NCBI GenBank assembly: GCA_035236585.1
Contig: CP141128.1
Coordinates: forward strand, 30,796,684 to 30,860,683
Direction: 5' to 3'
DNA length: 64,000 nt
Source: Warburgia ugandensis
Lineage: Eukaryota > Streptophyta > Magnoliopsida > Canellales > Canellaceae
Numbering within the stretch: the stretch's first letter is position 1; each line of letters begins with the position of its first letter. The position numbers were made by a program, and so were the translations under genes. Below the pieces are notes generated by a model. The model was not told the origin of the DNA and ran no database searches. It saw nothing but the letters and a program-made list of their open reading frames with translations. Shown here piece after piece: positions 42,160-54,354 of the stretch.

Positions 42160-42450
42160 ATGGCTGAGAGTTCTCAAACCTGGGTAGATTCAGAGAAAGT
42201 AGATTACCAAGATAAGACAAAGCTCATCACATATGTTAAGGGAGGCATCTATGCTATGAATGAAAAAGATGACATGAATTCAAAAATAGCTTTCCTAGTT
42301 AAAAAAGTAAAAGCCATAGAAATGGGGAAAGTTGTCTTTAAAAAGGTTGAATATGTATGTGGTATTTGTGAAAGTACTGCACACTCTACTCAAGAATGTT
42401 CTACAATCCCAGTACACCGATCATCCTGCTTCATGAAAAAGTGAATGCCT
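42160..42450 (+). mobile_element. gag fragment (zinc-knuckle end) of the Athila/Tat-like element
   Basis: Reads DYQDKTKLITYVKGGIYAMN, then IAFLVKKVKAIEM, then CGICESTAHSTQECSTIP, a gag C-terminal signature of Athila/Tat elements with a CCHC-like knuckle. A QLMQTMGKWKFPTQPQQNPQ-like stretch follows by about 42780. Confidence 0.85.
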
Positions 42451-45170
42451 TAAATTCATATAAATAATCATTTTCCCCATATTCTTAGTCATACAACCCC
42501 AGTTGGAGGAATCATCTCAATTTGAGTTGGTGAAATGGACCAAATACTAATGTCTCACACTAGGCCTCCCTCCAACCCCCCAAGGACCACATACTCCTAG
42601 ACCATATATGCCTCCACCTAAGAGGCCAGTGGAGGATAATCCTCAATAGTTCATTCAAAGCCAAAAAAGGAAAAATGACCAACTTGAAGCATCTATGAGT
42701 GACATGGAAAACATGTTCACACAATTAATGTAAACCATGGGAAAATGGAAATTTCCTACCCAACCGCAACAAAACCCTCAAGGTGAACTTGTGGCCATGA
42801 CAAAGAGTTCTTCAAGATCAAACATGGAATAAACTAATTCAGTCACCACTCTTGAAAATGGAAAGGCTCTTCAAAAGAATGGTCCCACTAATGTTGATAA
42901 AACTCAGGAGACTCCTCAGGATAAGGGAAAGCCTATGATTGAGGATGTTGTAGAGAAACCTCACTCTCCTATTAACCCATGTCCCATCCCACTTTCGTTT
43001 CCATACTAGTTGCATCAAGTTCCTAAGGTAGCTTCCAATGATGAGGTCTAAATATTTTTAAACAAGTCATGATCAACATTCTTATCTTGGATGCCATCAA
43101 ACAGATCCCATCATATATTAAGTTTTTGAAAGACCTGTGCACTATCAAATGAAAGTTTAATGAGCACAAGAAGTCTTTCTTGACTGAACAGGTTAGTTTG
43201 ATCCTTTAGTACCACACATCACCTAAATATAGAGATCAAAGTTTCCCAACTCTCACTTGAATAATTGGCAACTACAAGATAAATCAAGCCTTGCTTGATT
43301 TGGGATCTAGTGTGAATCTACTATTTTTTTTCATTATACAAGCAACTAGGCCTAGGAGAACTTAAACCAACTGTTACTACCCTCTAGCTAGTTAACAAAT
43401 CTATCAAAATATCGAGAGGGATAGTAGAAGATACACTTTTCTAAGTGGAACAATTTTACTTTTTATTTTGGCCCCTTTTAATGAATTTCAAGAGGATGCA
43501 GTAATAGAGGAAGTTAGTTCCCTCCTTGATTCTATGCCTATTATGGATGCAATAAAATGGCAATCTCGATGCAAGGAATTTCCACCTAGGGTACCCCCTC
43601 CTGTTCAATCTTTAGTTGAACCTCCGAAACTAGAGTTAAAAACTCTACCAGCTGATTTTAAGCATTCATACTTTTGAGTGAAAGAGACTTTTTAAGCAAT
43701 TATCTCCTCCCAATAGAAAACATCCTAAGAGGAGTAGTTTATTTAGATTTTAAAGGAGTACATAGGCACTATAGGCTAGATCCTGGTTGATATTAAAGGC
43801 ATCAACCCTTTAGTATGCACCCATAGAATTAACATGGAAGATGATGCTAAGCCATCCCGTCAAGTTCAATGTAGGCTAAATCCAAATATGAAAGATGTAG
43901 TTAGTGTAGAAGTTCTTAAATTGCTAGATTTGGGGATCATCTACTCCATAAGTGACAGCAAATGGGTGAGTCCAAGCCAAGTGGTACCCAAAAAATTTGG
44001 AGCAACAGTTGTCCCCAATGCTAACAATGAACTTGCTCCTACTCGAGTTATGACTAGTTGGCACATCTGTATAATTTATAGTAAGTTAAATGCTATCACT
44101 CGAAAGAACCACTTCCCATTGCCCTTCATTGATCAAATGTTGGAAAGGGTAGTAGGATAAAAGTTCTACTATTTTCTATATAGTTATTCTATATATAACT
44201 ATAAAGAAATCACACATGAAGATTAGGAAAAGACTGCATTCACTTGTTCTTTTGGCACCTTTGCTTATAAAAGGATGTCATTTTGTTTATATAATGCTCT
44301 TGCAACATTTCAAAGATGCATGCTAAGTATCTTCAACAATATGGTAGATGTTTTCTAAAGGTTTTCATAGCCGATTTCTCAGTTGTTGGGGATTCATGTG
44401 ATTCATGTCTGGAAAACTTGAGAAAAGTTCTACATTGTTGTGAAGAGAAAAACCTTGTGTTAAATTAGAAGAAGAGTCTCATTTCATGGTTTCCAATAAA
44501 ATTGTACTTGCTCACATTGTCTCATGAAAAGTAATAGAGGTAGACAAAGAAAAAATTGATCTAATTTCCAATTTACCTACCCCTCAAATAGTTAGAGACA
44601 TTCACTCCTTAGGACATGTAGGATTTATAGGAGGTTTATTAAAGGTTTTAGTGCAATATTTTGACCACTGTGTAACCTCCTAGTTGAGGACACCCTAGTC
44701 GAATGGACTGCTGACTCTCAGGAAGCTTTTACTAAGACAAAAGATAAGTTGAGCCCACTGACTAAATAGTGTCATGTGTCATGTGGTGACTATGTTGTAG
44801 GGGTAGTCTTAGGACAACAAAAGGACAAGAAACCCTATGTCATCTACTATGTAAGCAGGACACTTAATAGTACACAAATAAATTATTCCACCATAGTGAA
44901 GGAACTTCTAGCTATAATTATTGCACTGGATAAGTTTAGATCTTACTTGATAGAACTCTAAGATGATCATTTTCATTAATCATTTAGCATTAAAGTACCT
45001 TCTTTCAAAGAAGGATGCCAAGCCATGACTTCTTGAATGGATCCTTCTACTCTAAGAATTTGATCTAGAGATTAAAGATAAGAAAGGAGTACAAAACATA
45101 GTAGTAGACCACATTTCAAGACTGGTCTTAACTAATCCTTTTTTATACATTGCCAATCAAGGATACCTAC
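42451..45170 (+). mobile_element. Protease, reverse transcriptase and RNase H remnants of the Athila/Tat-like element
   Basis: In order: a LDAIKQIPSY-related segment (about 43090), a protease region with LLDLGSSVNLL (about 43290), a linker, then reverse transcriptase from PSRQVQCRLNPNMKDVVSVE (about 43853) through LLDLGIIYSISDSKWVSPSQ, SKLNAITRKNHFPLPFIDQM and later finger and palm pieces, then RNase H with KKPYVIYYVSRTLNSTQINY and IIALDKFRSYLIEL (44776-44961), ending near KKGVQNIVVDHISRLVLTNP (about 45080-45140). Integrase is absent: within 70 bases the 3' LTR begins. Broken in many places and internally deleted. Fossil. Confidence 0.9.
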
Positions 45171-45209
45171 CCTAATGAACAACTCTTTAATCTCTCCATT
45201 TTCCTAATA

Positions 45210-47300
45210 TGTCTTAATAATTACCCGAAGTGCACGGCTCTATTGGAGTATATAATTGGCAAATGGGGGTCAATCCCATGAGGACACTTTAATAAAGGGA
45301 CGAACCACACTCCTTTGTATATGTTAGGAGTCAATTGATTAAAGACCTAAATTACTCTGCATAAACCTATCCAACTTTGAAGGAAAGGAAAGAATTCCAA
45401 ACTAAAGCAACGAAACTAATCAATTACACTAAATTGAAACAAGTAAATAAAGCAAAGAAGGAAATTATCTAAGCAAACAAGCAAGCAAGTAAAGATCTAT
45501 ACTAAGGAAAGGAAAACAACTTTTACATTAATCCAACTTTGCACAATGGGAAGTAAAGACATGAATAAAGGAAAAACAAAGTAAATAAGAAAATTCCTTG
45601 AAGTGGCCACTATAGGAGTCCTCCATTATGTCACTCAACAAGACTCTTTACATGTCCTGTTCTTCTTTTTTGGGTTTGAACTTTGCTTTACAATGTTCTT
45701 ATTGGGTCACTCAACAAGTGTCTATACACTTGTATTCAACCCAAAATATACTAATCTATAACCAAGCTTTTACTTCTCATTAACCCAACTTGTTTCTCAA
45801 CCATACTTTAGGAATTATAATTAACCTTGGATGCCATAAAAGGCCGAAAGGTATTATTAATTTTCCTTAGATTCCTAAATCTAAAAGAAAGAGAAAAGAT
45901 GAAATATGGAAGGCTAGAAGATGGAATGAAGAGGTTAGGGAAAGAAGGATGTGTAAGGGAGAGTGGTAAAGAGTATGTGTGTAGTTTAAGATTGGAAGAA
46001 AGGCGATGAAGTGGATGGAGTGCTATGGTAGAGGAAAGTTGAAAATGTTAGTGTGTAGGATGAAACGGTTGTGTGTATGGTTATGGTGGAAGATCTATAA
46101 GGAAGAAGATAAGATTGATGGATGTCACTCAACAAGACTCTTTACATGTCCTGTTCTTCTTTTATGGGTTTGAACTCTGCTTTACAATATTCTTATTGGG
46201 TCACTCAACAAGTGCCTATACACTTGTATTCAACCCAAAATACACTAATCCATAGCCAAGCTTTTACTTCTCATTAACCCAACTTGTTTCTCAACCATAC
46301 TTTAGGAATTATAATTAACCTTGGATGCCATAAAAGGCCAAAAGGTGTTATTTATTTTCCTTAGATTCCTAAATCCAAAAGAAAGAGAAAAGATGAAATA
46401 TGGAAGGCTAGAAGATGGAATGAAGAGGTTAGGGAAAGAAGGATGTGTAAGGGAGAGTGGTAAAGAGCATGTGTGTAGTTTAAGATTGGAAGAAAGGTGA
46501 TGAAGTGGATGGAGTGCTATGGTAGAGCAAAGTTGAAAATGTTAGTGTGTAGGATGAAACGGTTGTGTGTATGGTTATGGTGGAAGATCTATAAGGGAGA
46601 AGATAAGATTGATGGAGGTGGTGCATGAAGAATAGCAATGAAAGAAGGGGGTTGGGGGGAGGGGGGTTGAGAAAGAAAGAAAGGAAAGTGGGGATGGTTG
46701 AGGTTCCTTATCTCTTCCTCAATTGATTTTCTTTAATCTTATGGGAGCTTTGTGAAAGGTGATCTCTCTCCATCTATTTCTCCTATGTTTAGCTTTCAAG
46801 GTCAAGGGAAAGGTAAGAGATAGGTTTGCAACTCCATTGCATCATATTTATAAAGTTTCATGAGTGGAAGGCCTAGCAATGGAAGGTTAAGATTTAAAGG
46901 AAAAAGGAATGAAGGTTGAGATGGTTTGGATGATGAAAAGGGAAGGAGAGAGGGTGGAGGCATGGAATACAAGTGGGGGAAAGTATTTAACTTGGAATGG
47001 AGTTTGGGGAGAGTTGGGATAGGAAAGAAGGGGATTGGTTAGTTGGGAAAAAAGGTTTTGTTAGGATAAGAAAGGTGATAGCTTATGAGGGAAGGAAGGA
47101 GGCAAATTAAGGGAGAATCTATGGGTTAGGTGGAATTTAGTTTGGATTTAAAGATTGGATGGGGGGAGGAGTGGAAACCATGGGAGAGTAAGTGGATTTT
47201 CTAATTTTGAATTAAAAGTGGACCATTGAATGTCAATGAAGGGTAGAGATCTGATTTGAATTTTCAATAAGGGCTAAGTGCCTAGAGTTTTTTTTACCAT
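45210..47300 (+). mobile_element. Probable 3' LTR of the Athila/Tat-like element
   Basis: Starts TGTCTTAATAATTACCCGAA at 45210 and matches the 39901 copy in order for several hundred bases. No clear polypurine tract precedes it, so the junction may be rearranged. The 494-bp tandem duplication at 45631-46618 lies inside. The right end is a guess. Confidence 0.5.
45631..46618. repeat. Tandem duplication, period 494 bp, two copies
   Basis: Copy 1 is 45631-46124 and copy 2 is 46125-46618. Both begin TCACTCAACAAGACTCTTTA and end with AGATAAGATTGATGGA. Only a handful of differences (such as GGCGATGAAG and GGTGATGAAG), so the copies are a few percent apart at most and the event is recent. Confidence 0.95.
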
Positions 47301-49860
47301 TTCAATCCTTCCTTTCTGGCCCTTATATGAGCATCATGATATTTAGAATGGTTGAGATGTGGTTGGAGTAATCTTATCCAAAAATGTCTTCTTTTAAAGC
47401 TTCTTTACTCTCCATCACTGCATTGGATTTTCCTAGAGTGAATGACCTAGATTTCTTAGAGATTTCCATATCCACACTAGATTTTCCAATACTTTGTTCT
47501 AGGCAATAGTATTTCACATGGATGGGAAATCTTATTCCATGTTTTAAGGGTCTTCTTTCCTTGAATTTAGGTGGGTAGCTCTCCTTGAAATTCTCCACCA
47601 ATAGACTTCCACTTTGGTTTTCATTGTAATCTAGCCTCTTATTGGTCCATCCTTGCTTGAATATATCTTCACTAGCTACTTAGCATATGCATCTACATGG
47701 TAGATCTTGACCTTTAAGTGCTTCAAAAGTAAGATGGTTTTAAAACGTATTCCCATAAATTCTCTCTCTTATCTTCTCCTTATTTTTCTCCACTAATCAC
47801 ATTATTTCTTCATGTATTCCACTTGATATTGAATAGGAATCACCACCTTTGCATGGAGATTTTATGCTTTCCCTTTGGTGGTCCATTCATTAGGTTGAGT
47901 AGGAGAGAGAAAGTAAGGAATAAGTCTCTCATGGGCCTTGGTCTTCTAACTTGCTTTATTTCAGAAGCTCTCATTCTTCAGGTTTTGAGCTTCCTTTAAA
48001 AGCTTACCAAGGTGGTAATACACACTTATGCTTGCATGGGATGTTCTTTGACCTTACTTTTGATATAAACACCCTATTTTGAATGGATAAGGCTTTATCT
48101 TCCATTTAAGGTTTTTTACCTCACTAACTTTGATTTTGACATCGAATGATCATTCTGAACTCCTTAGCTTCACGATTCACATGTATGATTCCAAAAATAT
48201 AGCTTGGAAGGTGAAAATTGCTCTTTCAAGGATAAAATGGTTAATTTTTCTCAATTTTTTTTATTTGTACCCTAGACCTACAAAGTTGTATAATTAACCC
48301 AAATTAGTGATAACTAAGTAATTTCTAAGGTTCAAATACCCTAAGACTTAGATTTACTACCTTTAGAAAAACTATAAAAGTTAGAAAAGAAGAAGACTAA
48401 AAAAACAAATCCTAACCACTTTTGCCGGTGCTTCATTTGTATTTAATGTATGCAGAAAGCCTTTAAACCCTTAGGTTACCCCTAGTGGATGAGTTATAGT
48501 TTGGTAAGAGATTTTAAAAATGCTACCTATAAACATTTTCAAAATTCTTATGAAAGTCCTTCATTTATCTCTAAGAATCTACTTATATTTAGCTTATATT
48601 AAATTCCTAACTTTAGCATGCTAATAGAACTGACCAAGATTCAAAATCCTATACGTATGCTAAAGATATTCCATTATTACATCAATCTTGGAATGTGAAT
48701 GTGTGAATATATGGCAAATATATACATAATTATTAGTTTTCAAGTAAAATATAACCTAAATTACTATACAAAAGTACGTTTTGATTTCAAGCCTCACATA
48801 ATATTCTTAACACTCAAAAAGAAATGTCTTAGAAGTAGGTTATATTCTTTGCAATATGTGAGTAGAGTAATGTTCAACAAAGTAAAAAAATCACACATAT
48901 TATTATACCAAATAATGATAGCTTAGAAAACATTTGATATGGTCTCATGGAAAGGATATCAACTATTAGGAGTGTTATATTCTACCATAATCCCTACTCA
49001 TCCATAATCATATACAAACCATACTACTCCTAAGATCAAGTTAGGACTTCTAATGGGATGAAACATGGGCTTGGGAGAGGGTTATCAAAGTAATGGTATA
49101 AGGGTAAAAAAGGTGCTTTGTAAAAGATGTAAAGGTCTTCTAAAAAGTATTCTCAATTTCTTTTACAACCATAAAAGTGAATTTTTTTTTTCCATTAGCT
49201 ATCTTCTTCTCAACTTTTTTTTCACTTTGACTTATATACCCTTTCTTCATTTATTTTTCTCTTTTTGTCCTTTTTTGGGATGTTTATCTCTTGACTTGTA
49301 TTGCTCATACTTTTTCTTCAAGATATCTTTTCTATCATCTCTACATATTTCCAAAACAACTAGGTAATGGATATATTATAGGGTCTAATAAGGGTAATGG
49401 TCAATGGGTTCACAAAGAAAAAGACTTAGTGAAAAGGCTCAAGGGGTTAACTCGTGGTGAAATAATGTAGGAAGGCTAAAGGCTTTGGGTTAAACCAAGG
49501 ATGACCACCATCATTTTCTAGGTTTCATATGACTTAAATTAGCAATAAACTCTAAAGATGTATGGTATAGTCTTTCAGATGATGTCTAATAGTTAGCCAA
49601 GACAAGAATAATGAGACCAACTAATAATTTATGTCTGTTAAAAAAAAGTTTGAATATGTATATAACCCTCTCAAAGAAAGATTGCCTCTAAAGCTCATAT
49701 GGGTTTATAAGTCTCTACAAATTTTCTTCAAGATCTTTAAGTTATAATTTCTCTTCAACATAAACTATGTATATGGCTATTTTGTACAATAATTATTTAA
49801 TTTAGAAAAAGAATAAAATAATGAACTAATTATAAAAAAATCTATTAATAAGCAACAAGA
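47301..49860. other. Unassigned, AT-rich, probably TE debris
   Basis: No gene recognised. A 75-residue open stretch on the minus strand (47374-47601) has no motif I know. Pyrimidine-rich tracts at about 49190-49330. Confidence 0.4.
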
Positions 49861-52030
49861 GCGAGCCTTTTTAGATATGAAGTGAGCCATCCACTGCCCT
49901 TTAATATTATAGTAGTACGAGCCAAAGGAAAGTACTATTTACGCCATTGGAGTGAAATCAACATTTACAATTTGCATTCCCTACTCGTATTATCAATTGA
50001 AAGTCAACTTCTGGGTCAGCAAGAGCAAGCAAGTGAGCTAGTATTCAAAGCCTCACTCTACTAATGAAAGAGCACCCACATAAGCCACTATAACTAGTAA
50101 GCTTGAGTGATTGAACGAGCCACGAGAATCGCTACCCACCATAGATTGAAATCGGAAGAGGAATAATGTTAATAGGAATATAGGAATCGGAAGAACATGC
50201 AAAATTCTTATTATTTTCATTGTTAATATTATTATTGCAAAGAATTTAAATTTCTTTTTTAGCTCTTTTTTTGGTAAGTAAGGACTAGGTCTTGTTTTAT
50301 ATAGATCAAAGTTGTTGTAGTTCTCGTGGTTTGAGTTCTTGGTGTCGTGTCTTCCTCTTTCATTTGACATTATCTTTCTTATCTAGTTAGGGATCGAAAC
50401 CTTAAGTAGAAGGAATGAGCCAACTGATAGGAACTGTCACCTTTGAAAGCAAAGAAAGCTAAGGCAAGAAGCATACTGTTAAGGAAGAATAGGAACCAGA
50501 GCAGGTGTAGGTGCTCATGAAGGAACAGGAGTTGGAGCTGAAGCAACAGGAATTGCAACGTCTCACCCCCACTAGTAGCTAGGTAGTACCCATCATAAGC
50601 ATCCAAGAAGTCAAACAAGCATGAGAAAGAAAGCATTGAGGTCTTTTTGGCTAGCATCCCCGCCCTATTTATGAGTCCTAGAATAAGGCTCTTTAAGAGA
50701 AGGCAAGGCTTGATAGGATAGGGAAAAGAGGTCAGGGATAGAGAGGAGAGCTTTAGGACATAGGAGATTAGTTACCATTGGAGAGACGGGGTAAGAGAAA
50801 GAGGAGTAGGTTATAGCTGATGGTGGAAGGTGGGCAAAATCAGATTATGAATAATGTGTCTGGTCATCAAAGTGAAAAAAATGAATTCAAGTGTGGACAT
50901 TGAGCTCCTTTTTTTACAAGAGATAGATATCAATACCCTATTTCCTTATGAAGTTGGCTTTCCAGCTGCCTTGAAGACTGATCACGTAGTTGCTAGAAGA
51001 AAAGTGAGTACCAGCTTACTTGCCTTTTCGGATGGGAAAGTGACTAGAGAAGGTAAAGGAGAGAGATAAGGGACAAAGGTATGGGATGGAATTAGAGGTA
51101 CAGGATGGAACAAGTAAGGGATTGAGCAAGAATCAATGGCTTCACTCCCCCTTACGAATAGGTAGGGCCCAAGTGATGGCTACTTGCTGACTAGCAATCG
51201 CTCATTTTTTCTTGTAAGCAGATGTTAATAATGAAAGATAGAACATCTATTAGAAGGCAATCCTTGGGGAATTCCTATCAATTTTTTATGGATAACAATC
51301 CATCTTTCTCACTTTCACTCTTTCTCCCAATCAATCGTGAGGTTTCTGGGCATGAGAAAGCAAGTGTTGGAATTAACATCTCGATCAAAGGCATTCACAT
51401 CTCGATCAAACAGAATTGTGTGTGATTCTCTTATGAATTGCCTTTAGTAAGGTATGGCATTTAGGGTGAGAAGTCTTTCTTCATAGATACACGACATTCA
51501 TTGCTAATAAAAAATAATAATATTATCCTATGGGCATTAGCAGATGTTTTTCATTCTTCACCCTATTCTCTTTAGGGCTGTAGTAGTGTTTCCAAAGGTA
51601 AGCAGCTAGGTTTACTTTGGAAATGCACTAAAACAGGCTTATAGGTTTTCCTTTCTAATAGAAGATTGGTCTAACATTAGATAGAACTATATAGAATTGG
51701 CCTGATCTTCTAAAGCATGAACAGGATCACCATTATTCTAAAGGTTTGGTTTGGTGGTTGCGACTTCCATTTTTTTATGGTCAAAACCTTACTCATAGGT
51801 AAGGCCTTTTCTTTCCCTAAACCGATGACTTGGGTTTTCAGTACTACTAACTATGTTAGGAGGATTTCATATCGAAGGGACTACCAGTAGCTTTGGTTGT
51901 TTAATATCGTGCAAGTTAGGTTGTGGTTGTATTGACTACAAGTGGAACATAAGCACTGTAGGGGTGTGTTGACCATCCACTCTCGCGTCGTGTAATGTTG
52001 TTTGCATGATAGAGGTGGTATGGAATAGCC
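49861..52030 (+). repeat. Direct duplication inside the NUMT, copy A
   Basis: Collinear with 54355-56640. Anchors: AGATATGAAGTGAGCCATC (49874 and 54371), TAGTTAGGGATCGAAACC (50385) versus TAGTTAGGAATTGAAACC, TGACTAGAGAAGGTAAAGGA (51040), TATGGATAACAATCCATCTT. About 90 percent alike by eye. Lacks about 125 bp present in copy B at about 55865-55990. Confidence 0.9.
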
Positions 52031-54354
52031 AGCTATAGATGGGTATGGGTTAGCTTATTCTTAGACGAACAAGCCCATTCATTGAAGCTTTACGGGTAAG
52101 GGAGGTAGGTAGGCCAAGACCCCATACATAGTTTGATCGTTCCTCACTATTCGCACACTATGTTATTAGACTTCAACTACCAAAAATGTTTTTTCAATTG
52201 GCGCTAGCACCTTCTTTTTATGCATGGGCAGAGTCGACTTCATTACGGTCAACCTCTCATCTTTCATCTTCCTCTTCTTAGCTTTCGTCTGGCTCTGGTG
52301 AAGGGTTTTCCATAGTTGCCGTTTCCAAGAGTCAAACTCCTTTCATTCCCAAATCTATTCTAAAGGAGGGGTTGGCCTCTACTATTGCCAGTGATGTTTC
52401 TTACAAGGATGGGATTGAGGATACGATTGTTGCTTTAAGCAACTCTCTAGAATCCTCCTCTAGGAAAGAGTTTAGGTTTATAGATAATTGGAATGACTCA
52501 AACACTAGAGGAAAACAAGGCAGTAAATAGGTTAGGCATTGAGATAAGGGTTTTCATAAGAAAATGAGTAGGTGCAGGTTCCTTGTTTGTCTTCCTTCTG
52601 ACAGGTGAGAAAATCCACTTTTAGGTTAGGTTTTTTAGGCCAAAGAAGCTTAGTGATGACCTGAGGAGGAGAAAGACAAAGATTGGTAATCAAAGAAGAG
52701 ATAGTGGATAGAGTGGATTAGGGATGATAGTGACGAGAGCAGGTGGCTTGTTTACTACACATTTAAAGTTTTGGGTTTTGAGTTCCTGGTTTAGATTCCA
52801 GCCAAAGGACAAGGTAAGGGATCTCAAACTCAAAGGCTATATAGTGTTCATGCTGTGGAGGTTTCCGATGTAGGCTACTTAGTGGAATGGAAAACAACTA
52901 AGCTACAATTCCTTCCTTCCTTACTAACAAAAAGAAAAAAGTAAAAAGCACAATATAAGGAAGGAAGTAACACGAAGCTGTGCTCCACAAGGGGGTGTGG
53001 GGATTTTCCTTTTTTTTTAACCACTTTTCTATCAATTCTAAATGCAGGCTTGGCATTGAGAGGCAATTCTAACCTATCTCTTTTCCATTGTCCTTTAATT
53101 GACAGGGGCGAAGGTACGAGATCAATCATGTAGAGGCAAAGGGATTCTTAAGCATGAATTTAACAGGCTACAAAGAGTTTTACGATACACACTAATCTTC
53201 CTTTGGGCTATGACTATTGCTTAATAATTGAATCATCTCCATAGTAGCCTAACCTTAACCTAAGGGAGTTTAGTCACTAAAAATGAGAAAAATGGTAGAG
53301 TATGAGACAAAGATGCAAGCAAGGCCCCCATTAGTAAGGGCGATCCACTCTTTCTTGACTTGGAGAATTCTGGGGACCAGGTACGCTAGGGTATAATTAC
53401 TTACATAGAAGAGAAGAGGAACCTATTGCTCTATAGAGTAAGGGTAGGCTATGGAATATTTTCCTGTGATTGCTTTGGCAAGCTAATGGAAGAATTGAGG
53501 CAACGATATTTCTTTTTCCTAATATAACTATTCTAAGTGATGGCTTCCCTTGTAATTTGCTTTCTTAGGTGCTTTCTTCTGCCTTTAGTTTAGAAGAATG
53601 TTCTATTGATTGGATTTCCATTAGCCTAACGACTATTGAAGATAATAAGGCAATAGCAATATCAGACTAAAAAGACTACCTAAAGCAAATATTCATATTC
53701 TAGCTTAAGTGGTGTTTCCTACTTACTATTGTGTATGCCTAATAGAGAAATTCAAGCACCTTCTCATAGGCAATCCATATGCTAGCTCTACTAACTTGTT
53801 CCATAAGGAGGGAATGCACATTGTGGTAGTATTGCTTGTTCTTTATGGTTGAGTGTTTGTTCATTCTATATATAAGATATAGGCAATGAAATTGTTCAAT
53901 AGCTATCTCAGTATCAATGCAAGGCAATATCCTTCTTGATCAATATTCATGCTTGCTTTCTGGAAGCCTTGGTGGCAAGTGTAGAATCACTCTTATATCT
54001 AACCCTCATCTTAGGCACATGACTTAGAAGAGCAATTCCTACGCCTTACTAAATAGTGCCTTTGACTTTACCTTTGAAAGCCTGCTTGAAAGCTTCCCTT
54101 TTGTCTACTTCGGTTTTTGTGTGTCACAGGTTCATGATTAACTCAACCTCTTTCTTACTCCCCTATTTGAGCTTCAAAACCTACTCATTATTCCATTGGC
54201 TTATTGAAAGCAGTGAGCCCAAAAGAAAACTAAAGTAATTTTTGCTAAAGAAAGGAGTTGTTAAAGCAGGACAAAATCACTAATAAGTCAAAGCCACCAT
54301 AAGCTATAAGAGCAAGTGGAAGCAAAGTAGTGAGCCTGAAGTGAAAGGGGTTTC
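52031..54354. other. NUMT spacer between the two duplication copies
   Basis: Mitochondrial-style sequence with short ORFs only (52875-53129 minus, 54056-54238 plus). No known mitochondrial gene recognised. Confidence 0.4.
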
